64,000 bases of DNA from Acanthosepion lycidas (GCA_963932145.1 OZ010588.1:103024495-103088494); one strand, 5' to 3'. Numbered from the stretch's first letter, positions 24,200-36,210 are shown. Translations and numbers: made by a program. Notes: generated by a model not told the origin, from the letters alone.

Positions 24200-25005
24200 G
24201 TAGGCGAAGTTTCACCTTCGTGCCAGCAATAAAACAGTATTTCAAAAGGGCAGTTTTTCTCTTGACACCGCTATTACTTTAAGCGATCGAGACTCCTTCG
24301 GTAATGTTTATTTACAAGATTATAAAAATATGTGAACCAGATACAATGCAATATTTATTATTTACCATTTTATAAAAATTGATTATTTATCATTTTATAA
24401 AAATTTATTATTTACCATTTTATAAAAATGTATTATTTATCATTTTATAAAGAAATAAATTTGAAAAGGAATCTTTTCATTCAAATGTTTATAAAACCCT
24501 ACAAAATTTTCAACGAATTGTGTTCTTTGGCAAAACAGCGGCGAATTGGCAATTGATTTGAACTTTATAAAATGGTAAATAATAAAGACTTCATTACAGT
24601 TTGTTCACCTATTTGTATAATTTAGTAAATTTTTTATAACTTTATGAATAAAAAAATTGTTTTCATATTTATTTTTTATGAAATGGTGAATGATATTACA
24701 TTGCATTAGTTGGTTCCGACTTTTAGAATGTTGCAAATATAAAATTATCCTCGTAAAAAGCGAGCTAATAAATAGATGGTGTTCAATATTTTTGTCGTAA
24801 ATTCTCAAGGAGCAAAGAAAATGCATAAATTCATTTTCATATGTTAAGGCTTTATTAAACTTCTAGTCATCGCATTTTAAAACAATTAACACTGCCGAGG
24901 GAGTGAAGGTAGTACAAAATAAAAGCGGTGTCAATGGAAAACTGTCCTTTTGATACACCATTTTATTGTCGGCGCGAAGGTGAAACTTTGCATAATGGTA
25001 TTTAT
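24200..25005. mobile_element. Non-autonomous element with long inverted ends (about 90 bp)
   Basis: The left end GCGAAGTTTCACCTTCGTGC, through CAATAAAACAGTATTTCAAAAG and TTGACACCGCT, is mirrored at 24900-25000 (GCGGTGTCAATGG, CCTTTTGATACACCATTTTA, GCGCGAAGGTGAAACTT). The interior is AT-rich, with a tandem repeat at 24345-24450 and no transposase. The end type is not assigned to a superfamily. Confidence 0.7.
24345..24450 (+). repeat. Tandem repeat, about 26-28 bp x 4
   Basis: Units of the form ATTATTTACCATTTTATAAA followed by AATT or AATG. A complementary unit recurs near 24565-24590, so the interior is also partly self-complementary. Confidence 0.8.
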
Positions 25006-25292
25006 ATTAGAAGTCAAAAATTACTAAGCTATACGATCGGAACGATAGAATTGTAGACAAAGCTTGTATAAGATACGTGATATCTTTTAAAATAAGGTTA
25101 TATTTATGCAGTAATTATTCTTCCATTTTGTTCAGTTCAACAGATTAGGGTCTGCCTATTTAATGTTCTATTGTATTTTATATCCAATTTTTTAATAAGA
25201 TGTTGCATATTAGGATCGAAATTGTGGACACGTTGTCCGAAGTTCATGTGTGTTCTGTTGTTTTTGCTCAAGTACTTTCCACTGTCATATCG

Positions 25293-25345
25293 CGTTAAAA
25301 TACCGGTTCCTGTATGATCAAGCCTAGTCTTGGTACCAGAGGTAA
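25293..25345 (+). mobile_element. 5S-derived SINE, head remnant
   Basis: CATATCGCGTTAAAATACCGG, TTCCTGTATGATCAAGCC and TAGTCTTGGTACC align with the plus-strand 5S-like head at 55380. Confidence 0.4.
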
Positions 25346-25399
25346 GGAACTAAGGGGCTATCGTCATCAAAAATTAGGTAGTTAGACATGAATATGTTA

Positions 25400-26640
25400 A
25401 CACTTACAAATGTAAGTATTAATAGATTTCTGCCTATATATTAATATATTTGTGCCTATATAAGTAGGAACAGTTTTTATGTTTGTATAATTATTAAATA
25501 CTAGCAGTAGAGCCCGGCGTTGCCCGGAGATGTAACAGTAAGAGATAGATCAAGTATCGACCATCATAAAGACTGAAAAATAAAATTGACAAATATTATT
25601 GTTTAAGACACGCATGTCTTAATTGGTCCTTTTTCTTTTTTTTTTTTTTTTTTTTACGAATTGGTCAAACCCAAATTCAAAGAAAAAACGTTGTTTTCAA
25701 TCGTTATGAGTCTACCGATTGAATAGAATTTTATTATAAACAATTGTCTTGTAAATGGAATTTTTAAAGCATTCTGAATGTAAAAATAAAGAAAAAAGTG
25801 TGCATGACAATAAGAAACATTACCTGCCAAAAAAAAAGTTTTGTTGAAATCGGTTGAAAAATGTAGGAAATCCGATCCCATATATAAACGAACACACACA
25901 CACACACACACACAAACAACCTGGGTTTTATAATAAGTATAACTCGATATGAGTTGTCCCCCTTTCATTCTCGCGATGCCTCTTAATCGTGTTTTCAAAT
26001 TGATTTCGTGCAAAAACAATTGTGTTTTTCCAATTTTGGGCGCTGTCAGAACCACCGCAAGGTAATTTTACGTAGTCCTGTGAAGTTTTGTTGAAATCGA
26101 TTGAAAAATGTAGGAAATCCGATCCAATATATAAACGTACAGACACACACACACACACACACACACAACCTGGGTTTTATAATAAGTATGATATTTGTGC
26201 TTATATAAGTATTAGTATATTTGTGCCTATATAAGTATTAATATAGTTGTGCCTACGTAAATATTAATATATCTGCGTCTATATAAGTATATTAATATAT
26301 ATTGTGCTTATATAAGCATTAATATATATTTGTGCCTATATAAGTAGGTAGAGGTTTTATGTTTAATTATTAAATATATTTGTATCTATGTAGGTATTAA
26401 TACATTTTGTGCCTATATAAGTATTTATATATTTGTGACTGTATATGTATTATGTGTCTATATAATTATTAATATACATGTACCTATATAAATAGTTATA
26501 GATTTTGTGCTCATATAAGTATTGATATTTGTGCATATATAAGTATTAATATATTTTGTGTCGATATAATGATTAATATATTTTATTTCTATAAGTATTA
26601 ACGTATTTGTCTCTATATAAGTATTAATATTTCATCCAGG
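25400..26640 (+). repeat. Degenerate TA-rich tandem array split by a duplicated element end
   Basis: Units of about 25-35 bp resemble TAAGTATTAATATATTTGTG followed by CCTATA, at 25400-25500 and 26190-26640. Between them are two copies of an unassigned element's 3' end (about 25820-25945 and 26085-26195). Each carries GTTGAAATCG.TTGAAAAATG, (CA)n and CCTGGGTTTTATAATAAGTA. The first copy begins near AGTAGAGCCCGGCGTTGCCC. Confidence 0.65.
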
Positions 26641-26862
26641 CTTAGAATTGAGAAGAAGGTTTGTCTAGATTCCAATAACACGTAAGAATAAACATACAAC
26701 GATGCCCTTACCCAGCTTTCTATCGATATCGGTATGCACCAAAAAAAAGGAAATGCCCGCTACATATTGACTAGAGAAAAAAAGTTTAAAAGAAAGGAAA
26801 TGTCGAGAAATGAGGACTCGACCCAGATTTTGGAAACATTATATCATATATACTCGTGTACA

Positions 26863-28099
26863 CAGGCCCGGCAATAGGGTCTCGAGCCCCACTCCGAAAC
26901 TTTGATACGGGCCCCCCTGTCTACTACATGTCGATTTCCCAACTTAGGGGCTACAACCGCTCGAAGGAATATTGGGAAGGGCAGGGGTTTTTTTGGGTTT
27001 TTAAATTACCAAAAATCAGAGAATTATCCAATTTAAATGAAAATTTCAGTACATATTCATTATTTACTTTTATAATGAATAGGTTCTTTTTTTAATCTGA
27101 GAAAATGTTATTCTTTTTGTAATAACCACAAATATTTTCATGACTAAATTTTACTCGAAAAAATGTTTAAGTCGCAATGTTTTTACATTTCCATAAAGAT
27201 TAATCGCCGACGCATCTCCGCTGAAAAAAAAAAGTTTTACAAAAAAAGTTTACCAACACAACACACGAAAAAACATCCCCGACAAACTGAATTTTCTTAA
27301 AAAGAAAAAATAAATAAAAAAACATGCTAATGCATGACAGGACGATGTATTTACTTTTTTTGCCGATCGTTTGACGGAAAAATTATGGTCAATTAGTGGT
27401 GTTTATGGTTAGTGGTAGACTAGGAGCAGAACTTTTCCGTAAAAGGTTTGACGAATGAGATAATCCGTAATTTACATTTACATTGCTACATGGACTAGCG
27501 TCTTTTACTAGCGTCTCTTTCGCATGGTTCTGTCATGCATTTGCACCAAAAAAGCTCAAAAAATATTTCGGCTAGTACGATTCATAGCTAAATAAATGCA
27601 TAAATTGATTTAAAAGAACTGTTCAGAAAGAAAATTACCATTACCAGAAAATTAGCAGTAAGCGCTACTGAAATTAGCATTTCTGCCTCTCCCAGTAGGT
27701 ATGTGGCCCTCACGCGGTTGAGAGGTTAAGGGTGGTTAGCGCCGGCCCTGTCGATTATTATAGTTGATGATTGACAATATAACTTAGGTAGAAAAAAAAG
27801 TACAAAAAGCAAAAAAAAAAAAAAAAATGCCTCTGAAACTTACCATCTTAGGGCTCCAACCTCGTGGTGGTGGTGGTGGGGGGGTTCTGTGTAGTACACA
27901 CCGCATCAGCTATGCAGATACACGATGTATATTATTAGTTGATGACTGACAATGTAACGTCAGTTGAAAAATAGTTTTTAAAATGGCGGATGGCCATAAA
28001 ACTGTGCAGAAAAAATAGCAGAGGCCATAAACGGGGCCCAAAAAACGATCTCCCCCCCTTAGCTCTGTTGGGGTTTCGGGGTTAAGACGCGCCGGCCCT
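26863..28099. mobile_element. hAT-like DNA transposon relic with 8-bp target duplication
   Basis: The left end CAGGCCCGGC and right end (complement) AGGGCCGGCGCG resemble the hAT terminus CAGGGCCGGC. They are flanked by CGTGTACA (26855-26862) and CGTGTATA (28100-28107), an 8-bp duplication with one mismatch. A further GCGCCGGCCCTG near 27742 hints at a nested or tandem copy. No transposase is readable. Confidence 0.55.
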
Positions 28100-28107
28100 C
28101 GTGTATA

Positions 28108-29079
28108 AGCCTATTTCATGTATAGTATGGCCCCTGATTTTTTTGTGAAAAACCGCATATTTTTCATAGAGTTCATGTATAACGCGCCCCCAGCTTCAGA
28201 ACATTACTAGTCGGCCTACCGTAGTAAAATATTGCAGTGTGGCACCCTGCATTTTTAGAAAGACTAAAAAGAGATATTCATAGAAATATGATTTAATTTT
28301 TATTCGGTTTATTAACCAGTTGTTAGTTATTTAGAAACGAAGAATAATTGAGTTTTGAGAATAATTCTCTAACTGTATTTAGGCGATCCAAAGAGAAGAA
28401 GAAAAAAAAAAATAATAAAAAGAAAGAGAAAGAGGAATAGATAAAACAAAACCCGGTCATAAGTAAAACTAAGACAAGACAGGTGTCAAAATATATCAGG
28501 TCAAATTACCTGACCGAAATCCAGGGAAATAGAAATTGTTATATTTGGTTGAAGAAATAGAGTTTGGAGATAATAAAATAAAACAAAAAGAAGAGGAAAG
28601 ACAGAAACATAATACGAGACCAGGTCGTAAGCGAAAACACACACGTACGACCAGCACCTAACAAGTGTCAAAATTATCAGGTCAAGCACTTGAACTAATT
28701 CCATGTCCGCGTAGGATGGAAGTTGTTAAGGTTGGCTGAAACAATAAAGATTTTTTAGAACAATGGAAACGAAATTTTAATCGGAGGAAAGGTGTTTTTT
28801 TGTGTTGAGGGGGTGACCGGTGGAACTGTATACAGATTCTGACCTGTTAAAAATTGGAACCCCACGATGATGAAGTGGAGACATTTTCAATTCAGATAAT
28901 TAAGATTTTTGACTATCAGGTCTGACCAAAAACAAAGAAGGAAAGAAAACGATTGTCTCGGCTCACAGATAGCGCCAATATTCCTTCCTGAAGTCACATC
29001 TAATTAGCGGCAGGCTGTTTTGACAGAACCCAGGTGAGAAAAAGCCAAGATTATCATTTTTCGTACGTGTGAAAAAGGC
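28108..29079. other. Unassigned intron sequence
   Basis: Includes a possible 5S-SINE tail piece at 28285-28350 (TTCGGTTTATTAACCAG, GTTATTTAGAAACGAA) and purine-rich sequence. Two imperfect copies of CAGGTCAAATTACCTGAC-like sequence occur near 28496 and 28678. Confidence 0.45.
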
Positions 29080-30292
29080 CAAATTAGATTTTGTTTTTTT
29101 TAGAACAAGAACGATGTAAGCCACGCCCGATTGGAGACGGGAGGCGTCCCACCACAGTCTCATTAGCCGAAAGCGGTCACGTGATATGCGGAAAGAGGAG
29201 GGAGAATGCTCGATCAAGAACCATTGGTCGAAAACGGTCACCTGACATACGAGAGACCGGGAGAGATGGGTATGCGTCTTCCCCCAGAGGCACTGTGAGG
29301 AAGTAGGGGTGAAAATAATAGCGATAATGGGAAATCAGAACTAATGCGACTTTTGGGATTATCGAGAGAGCCCTGACGCCGACAGACCCACCCCGGTTTG
29401 CTGCGGCGTCAATAAAAGCAGGACCCCAATCGACAAAAAAATGAGTTCAGCCCCGGACGGCAGCGAGAAGAGATCACCTCGGACGACAGAGAGTTGCGGC
29501 TGAGTTGCGGCAAGAAATCCTTCCAGCCCAAGTCGAAAACAAGAAATCCTTCCAGCCCAAGTCGAAAACAAGAAATCCTTCCAGCCCAAGTCGAAAACAA
29601 GAAATCCTTCCGGCCCAAGTCAAAGACAAGAGAAGTTCTATCTAAGTCGACGAAGAAGAAGATTACTCGAAAGCCGCGGAGAAGTTGCAGCCAAGTCGAA
29701 GACAAGGCCAAAGAGTTACTGGACGGAAGAAGAAGAAGAAGTTAAAATCAAGCCCAGCCGAGAACAGAATTCGACCCAACCAGATCGAAGTGAAGAAATA
29801 CAACTCAAGTCGAAGAGAAGAATCAACTGCGAATGATTGATAGAAATTAGCCCCAGTGTCGAACTAAACCACACTCCGACATACACAATTCTAGAGAGTA
29901 GACAATTCGAAATCGTTAAGTTGTATGATAGAAGCTTGGTGCCATAGTCCACAGAGCGGGTCGGGAATGAGAACAATTTTTCTTTATGTAACGGACATTA
30001 GATATAAAAGGTTGTCACCCTTTTTTTTTATCAGTAATTTTTTTTGTCTCGTGAGTTTTTTTTTTCTTTTACTTGTGTTTTGCCACCCCCGTCGGACTCA
30101 ACTTGCATACGGCCCAATCCCTGCTGGTCCCGTCTGTCTAAGATCTAAACACAGCGTGGGTAGACAGACCGGAGATCAGTACAGTTGCTTTAGCAACCAG
30201 GTATTGGAAGCGGGTTGGGAAAGGCGAGGCTGGTGATCATCTAACCAAGAGGTTGGAGCGGCACGCTTGGGACCAGGAGGAGCAACGTCACA
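29080..30292 (+). mobile_element. Long LTR (same superfamily as 48821 and 59695), fossil
   Basis: It shares the promoter-proximal block GACAGACCCACCCCGGTTTG, CGGCGTCAATAAAAGC and the 3' block AAGATCTAAACACAGCGTGGG with the LTRs at 48821 and 59695. It ends AACGTCACA and is followed by a primer-site-like TTGGCGCCGTAACC. The left boundary is uncertain. Only a short internal stub follows, so the element is broken. More divergent, hence probably older, than the other two. Confidence 0.65.
29510..29632 (+). repeat. 29-bp tandem repeat x about 4 inside the LTR
   Basis: Units contain AAGTCGAAAACAAGAAATCC then TTCCAGCCC, nearly identical. Long reading frames on both strands here are products of this array. 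Confidence 0.9.
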
Positions 30293-30984
30293 GTTGGCGC
30301 CGTAACCAAAGGATTCGACCCTGGGCCAGGTGTGTACCCGTCACACAGTACTGAGCATCATCCTGGACATATTTTATAGCAAATAAATGGTCTTCATTTT
30401 TTTTCGTACAAAGCTACCCCAAAATGGTGAGAAAAACCACTTACCTAAAATATCTGATACGAAGATTTAGATACTGTACTTTTGTTTTAGTTCATGCCTG
30501 ACTTCGGTAGCTCCTTTACTCTTGTGTTGCTACATGAAGAGAAAAACTTCAACCACGATGCATGCCATTTAAAATCAAGAAATACCTTATGTAAATGAAG
30601 AATTGATAGTCTTTGTCCAATCTCAAATTTGCATTCATCTTCGTTTTGCAAGGTATTGCCTTTCCATTGACAACCTTTTTTGTCAGCATTACCTGTACAA
30701 AATGCTAAAGGAGCTTACCTGTAACGTTAAGTTTAGCCAACATTACCGTGAAAATGTAGGCCTACCAGATAGGTTACGTTCACCAAAAATGGATGAATCT
30801 AATCTGTATATACAGGTATTTATTTTGAAAGGGTCGCACTATATAGTGTGACCCTTTCAAAATAACACCGATTAGAATTGAATTTAAATTTCTGTCAACG
30901 TTCTTACAAAATTCTCTTTTCATAAATAAATTCATTTATAAATGAATCTTTTTCTATATGCTGTTTTTTACCCTTTGCCAAGCC
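30292..30984. other. Unassigned sequence with a palindrome
   Basis: LTR-adjacent internal stub, then unassigned sequence. The palindrome at 30821-30864 is listed separately. Confidence 0.5.
30821..30864. repeat. 44-bp palindrome with one mismatch
   Basis: Arms TATTTTGAAAGGGTCGCAC and its near-exact complement meet at CTATATAG without a spacer. It looks like two copies of one element end joined head to head. Confidence 0.9.
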
Positions 30985-31330
30985 TACTCTCCCAGTCCTA
31001 TTGCGTCAATCCTACACACAAGCTCAAGGGGTAAGTGGCCTTTTGCCTTCCCCTATCTCGCCCTCGATATGCCACGTGAGAGTTATTTTTCCAAGCCCTC
31101 TTTTCTCATTATGTATCCAAGAAATTTCAGCTGTTGCTTTTTGATTCTGAGTATAAGTAATCTTTTTGTTACCATTTTTTAAGACTTCTTCGTTGCTTAT
31201 TCGCTCCGTCCATGGAATTCTCTGCATCCTTCCGTAGAACCACCTTTCTGTTGCCTCCAGTTCTCTCTTCATCTGTAGGGAGATTGTCCAGCAACTACTG
31301 CCATACAAAAGAATTGATATCACACATCAA
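30985..31330 (-). mobile_element. LINE polymerase C-terminus fragment
   Basis: The minus strand reads ILLYGSSCWTISLQMKRELE, ATERWFYGRMQRIPWTERIS and NEEVLKNGNKK, then GHIEG-like WHIEGEIGEGK. Same LINE family as at 2865, 12585, 16665 and 34600. Confidence 0.85.
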
Positions 31331-31356
31331 TTCGGCGCTCTTTTCTTTGTTTACAA

Positions 31357-31412
31357 ATCATAAGACAGGGATCATAAGACAGGGATCATAAGACAGGGAT
31401 CATAAGACAGGG
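31357..31412 (+). repeat. 15-bp tandem repeat x about 3.7
   Basis: Units of GGGATCATAAGACAG. A related GGGGAGGTAATC follows here and again near 31918. Confidence 0.9.
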
Positions 31413-32300
31413 GAGGTAATCGGCTTGTTTTACCACAATTGTCAATTCTCAAGAACAAAGACAATGTATAAATTCACTTTCATTTGTTGAGGTTTTATTT
31501 TTTTCTTTTAGTTTTTGGAATCCATTTTTCGCTCATCCGATACGCGTTCAGTTTTCCGTGTCGTATTTTCCACCCTTTGTTAAAACACTTCCCAGATAAA
31601 TTAAATTTCTGTACTTGCTTGATGTTAATATCTGAAATTTGTAAACCGTATCTTGTTTTTTTATTCACTTGCTGACAACCATACTTTCTGTTATCCTACA
31701 GTTGATAACCACCCCATCTTCTTGTGTATAATACGATAAATTAAAAGCAGAAAAGGGTTCATATTACAGGTTTACGTATTCATAGTACAGGTTTTCAGAA
31801 ACTTTTGTAATGAAAACTCAGAATCTAGTTCGGCTTAATGTGACTTTATTGAATGTAGCTGAAGGGTTTTTCTGTTTTGGCTAAGACGGCGTGACTTATT
31901 TATACAAATCATAATACAGGGGAGGTAATCAGGTTGTCCTACCACATATTCCCAGGCTAAGTCCAAAAAAAATGCCGAAAAAATTTTTGTCGATAAGAAA
32001 AAAAAGAAAAAAAACAGACGACATGCGTTTAACGGATGTCAGAATTCGTTGAAAAATACACCCCTACTCTCCCTAAACTTAACCGCTTGAGGATGAAACA
32101 GTACTAATGGTTTTAATCTAATTATATAATTAAATTTAACGTTTTTAGCTTCAGTTTTTGAAACATGGTTATTACTGTGTAGCGAAGAAACCATATTTTA
32201 AATCAGTTAATTTATGCTCTGTAAATTTACATTGAGCACTGTCTTGTAAAAATAAAAAATATCAATAAGAACACCGGATTATATATCTTACTGTTCTTTC
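31413..32300. other. Unassigned intron sequence
   Basis: No supported gene, RNA or named repeat. Confidence 0.5.
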
Positions 32301-32305
32301 TTTTA

Positions 32306-32309
<4 letters not shown>

Positions 32310-32357
<48 letters not shown>
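32310..32357. repeat. (TA)n microsatellite
   Basis: Pure TA repeat of about 48 bp. Confidence 0.97.
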
Positions 32358-32358
<1 letters not shown>

Positions 32359-32609
32359 GAATATGGAAACGGGGTGCCTTAGCAGGTTAAGTCTATCCGT
32401 ATCAGTAGGACAGGAGTGGATAAACTGTTTTAGTTTTCCAGTGCAAGCAAGAATCCTTCGAATAATCGTTTCCAATTTTGCCAGGCGTCAGTAGAATACG
32501 GTTCTGCAGAGTCAAAGTCAAGACGTTCTGGTTTAAGGTATATGTCCATAATTACGTTCAATAAATTGTAATGAAATCTCGGAACCTAGTTTGGTTTAAT
32601 ATGCCCTTA

Positions 32610-34390
32610 TTGATTATTTATTTATTGTGCAAAATACACAATTACGACACAAGGCCAAAAAAGTAGGGGGTGGTTGAGGCTGGTCGTCACTAACTATCTT
32701 ATACCTAGCTAATCCGATTCAGACCCATTCACTCATTACAATTTGCCCATTCACCACAAAAACTTGTCCGTCACTAATCAATCCTCCATACACCATAATA
32801 CCGCATACTCACAAGGGGGGGGGGCTACAAAACGCGCCCCAATCCATAAAAATCTAATTATAAGGAATAATTATATATAAAAATTTATGATGAAAAATGA
32901 AAGGGGAGGGAATGAACCCCAAAACAAACTAAACATAAACACAAAATCAACTAAATATAAGTGATGTTAGTAGGGCCCGTCCAACCCTCAAAAAAGTCAG
33001 AGGCCGCTGTATTCTGTCCATGGGACAAAATCAAGAAGCTCTCTCACCAAAGGAGTGGGAAAGGTGAAAATATAGACGGACATGGGTAATAAAAAGCTGA
33101 CCCAGTCGAGATAAAAAGATGGCCAAAAACAAACTGGAGAGGTTAGGAATCTCGACTTGGATCATAACCAAAGGGGCAGCTGGGAACAGGCCAGAAACAA
33201 CACTTACTCACATTAACTAGGTACACAAACGTTTGTCTAACCTAACCAAGGAGTGAGTTCCGCAGGAAACCACCCCGATGTGACGTAGGTTGACCTAAAA
33301 GAGAAAATCAAGGCTAGCCCCGTTCGAACGAACCAAGCTCGCTTCAGTCACCCACCTTTCGCTGAAGACTGTCGAATGCAAGCGTTTTCTATCAGTTCTA
33401 ATCTTCATCTTGAGCTGATGCTCAAAGAATCGGATTAGATCCTGATGAGAAAGACTGTTGCCTCGCAAGACTTCTTCCATTCGCGTCGTCCAAATCACCA
33501 TTCGAGCCGTGGCCAGCAGTGTAAGAAACACCATCCTTTTCACCGCAGAAAACGGGGAGGGGCGACACATTGTCACACGCGTATGCGCGATCAATGAGCA
33601 CGAGCTGCTCGAGAGCGAGACGAGCTGTCATCTCGCCGACATGGTCCTATAAGAGGCGGACCCGGCGACAATGGTAGAAGGCGTGCGAAGCCGTTTCCTC
33701 TAAACCAAGGTTAACAGACTGGCAAATCCGCCAAGCCCCATATAAAGGCCATGTCATTGAGAGGCAGCCGATTCCGAGCCAATCGCCGGGTAAGCGAAAA
33801 CTCAGGGTTACTGAGTTAATCTGCCGCTGGCGCCCAATATCAGAAAGAGTGAAACTCCTCCCCCAACATGTCGAGCCGCTCACGTAGAGGATCCTTCGCG
33901 ACCCCCTCAACTAAATAACGATAGAAGACATTCTATAACACCCACATTTTAGCAAACCACACAAGGCAGACCGACACTCACGAAGAAACTCCGATTGAAC
34001 CCAGGGATGGCGCTCAACTCGCGAGCTGGGGAGACTGATAATAAGGAAAGGGAACGCATCCCTAACAATCCCCGCCATAAGCGAATCTCAATGCGTGGCG
34101 CAGGAAAGCCAACCTCGAGGCGAGTTTGTGGCTCACCAAGTGTGGCATTCCCAGTCCCCCCCCATGACACGGACGTTGTGCACAGACTCCCCTGTCGACC
34201 TGATGCTTGCGTCCCCTCCATAAAATGGAGGATAGCGAGCGCCCGAGCGGCTTCCTATGGTCCTTACAGAAGAAAAGTACGGACAATCGATAAGGGATAA
34301 TCGGGAAAACGTAAGTGGCACACGCCTCCGCCTTGCCCTTCACGGATAACCTCCGTCGACGCCAAGTCTGACCGGCCGCGTCGACCTTTA
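32610..34390 (-). mobile_element. LINE 3' half with 3' UTR and polyA signals
   Basis: The minus strand encodes a WRGRKHQVDRGVCAQRP segment, GGGLGMPHLVSHKLASRLAF, a zinc-knuckle-like HAFYHC, and ARMVIWTTRMEEVLRGNSLS ending VFSERWV. This is the C-terminal region after the polymerase of a LINE distinct from the two other families here. It is frameshifted. The 3' UTR continues left to about 32610, with AATAAATAAATAATCAATAA at its end. Clade not assigned. Confidence 0.75.
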
Positions 34391-34394
34391 CTCG

Positions 34395-34590
34395 TACTTA
34401 AGGCACGTGGAACTAGAACAGTCTACCCCACCAAACGAAATAAAGGGTTCAGTTCGACATTCCAACCACCTGAAGAAGGCCGGAGCGTACAACGGCCGAA
34501 ACGTTGTAATAAATATGTCGACAATGATGAGGATAATAGTCCGAATAATGCAAATAGTGTACATAATACCTCATCTCAGAAATATAGACA
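34395..34590 (+). mobile_element. Penelope-like element end (pLTR), family A
   Basis: GGCACGTGGAACTAGAACAG, AATAAAGGGTTCAGTTCGAC and the hammerhead-like core at 34466-34508 match the copies at 1345 and 58255. It lies between two LINE pieces. Confidence 0.8.
34466..34508 (+). ncRNA. Hammerhead-like motif, PLE family A
   Basis: CTGAAGA, A, GGCCG/CGGCC hairpin, GAAAC, ACGT and T. Stem I pairing is weak. Confidence 0.5.
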
Positions 34591-34599
34591 GATATTCGT

Positions 34600-35250
34600 T
34601 GTGTAGGTTATGCACTGCTTTCTTCGGTCCCCCTTACCTTCAATATGTCCTGTGAGTGTCAAATTTCCTAAGTCGTTTTTCCTCCGTATGTACCCTAGAA
34701 ATTTCAACTGTCTCTTTGTATTGTTAAGTATAAGTGTCCTTTTTGTTTCTATTTTCTCTAAAACCTTGTCATTGCTCAGAAGTTCAGTTCATGGTATTCT
34801 CAACATCCTTCTGCAGAGCCACATTTCTGTTGCCGTAAGTCTCTTCTTCATCTGTGAAGAGATTATCCAGCATTCACTGCTATAAAGGAGGACCAGTATT
34901 ACATCAGCGTTAAATACTCTTTTCTTTGTTTCTAACGAGATTTCGTTATTGGGAAGTATCTTTCCCTATCCCAATACGTTTTCCTAGATATCTATTTTCT
35001 TGATATTGGCATGTCCAATTCCTGTTGGTTACAATCATGCATTCTGTCTTCTTACTATTGGTATTTAGTCCTTTCTTCTCCCTTTCCTTTATTACCTTCT
35101 GTAGTTTCATTTCTGTATCTGCTGAATTTTGTCCTATAGATTTTGTACAATCCAAAAACACTTTTGTACTGAGAATATTATATCGCCTTCCTAGCGTTTC
35201 CTTTTTCAACACTCCGCCCTTAGATCTTTCCACTGCTCACTGGTAGGAGC
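34600..35250 (-). mobile_element. LINE reverse transcriptase fragment
   Basis: EMKLQKVIKEREKKGLNTNS then KKTECMIVTNRN is the segment just after the YADD box of this LINE family. Downstream frames carry EETYGNRNVAL-like and EVSRVHTEEK-like pieces. Frameshifted and non-functional. Confidence 0.8.
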
Positions 35251-35279
35251 GATATCGTCCATTTTGAGAATGGCCGGTG

Positions 35280-36095
35280 TAGGGTGCACGATGATTTTAA
35301 GAGTCAAATTTTGAAAAATATTGTGTTTTTTATATCTTTTTTCTTTTACAATGATGTCAACCCTATAAAAGGCCCAAGAGCAACTCGAGGTTGAGTGTTA
35401 CAGAGTAAGAGGCACGCTCTGTGTGGATATGTAGGGAAGATAACCCTAGAATTGAACTGGTTAAGATTATAGTGATCGGAGAAGCTTCTTCTTAGGAGTC
35501 GGTCCTATAAAGCATTGGTCCGTGAGAAGAAGCTGCTCGAATGGAACTTACATCTCATCAATGGTATACGAAGGGAATGATGAGTGTGGTTTGCTAAAAT
35601 GTGGATGTTATAGAAGGTCTTAGTCGTGAAGGTTAGGACTGGTGGAACTAAGCAATGTTAATTCGTCTGAACACTTTTCATGGAAATAACAACAGATTAA
35701 AGAGAGACTTGCAACGTTTCGTCTGCGGGAAAGGGGTTGTAAGGTGGAAAATAATTCATCGCCCACAAGGACACGGAGATTCTTTTGGACTCTATCGAAA
35801 CTGAAAAGTGAAGATTGTTCAGATCCTTCCGATGTATGGCAGCAGTAGTCCATTTTCGGTCTTATCTGGCTCTTGTAAAGGTAAAGGATAACAGGGCGAG
35901 TCTGATACTTACTGGAACGGTACAAGGAAACGACCATTTTTACAGTATCTTTAGCTATGGATCGTGTGTATGAATTACATTTTAGGTTTTGGGTTGAGCT
36001 TAAGTCCCAAAAGGCGCTCAAGGTACGAGACCCCTCACCCCCACCCCCGAGAGAACACCCGTTCACTGCAATAGGTGAAAATTCAGAGTCCGCTC
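35280..36095 (-). mobile_element. LINE fragment (CR1/Jockey-like) with 3' UTR
   Basis: The minus strand encodes SIAKDTVKMVVSLYRSSKYQ, LYLYKSQIRPKMDYCCH, LVGDELFSTLQPLSRRRNVA and SLSLICCYFHEKCSDEL over 148 uninterrupted residues. The 3' UTR near 35391-35500 recurs at 53670-53790. It is the best-preserved piece of this LINE family here. Confidence 0.85.
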
Positions 36096-36147
36096 AATGA
36101 TGATGACATGCCATAAAGTGTATCGTATAAACCATAAATAACATTAT

Positions 36148-36166
36148 TTATTATTATTATTATTAT

Positions 36167-36210
<44 letters not shown>

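Noticed and set aside
29359-29745. Overlapping 76-100 residue frames on both strands
   Set aside because: They arise from the 29-bp tandem repeat inside an LTR.
31357-31412. CRISPR-like array
   Set aside because: Contiguous tandem units without spacers, in eukaryotic DNA.
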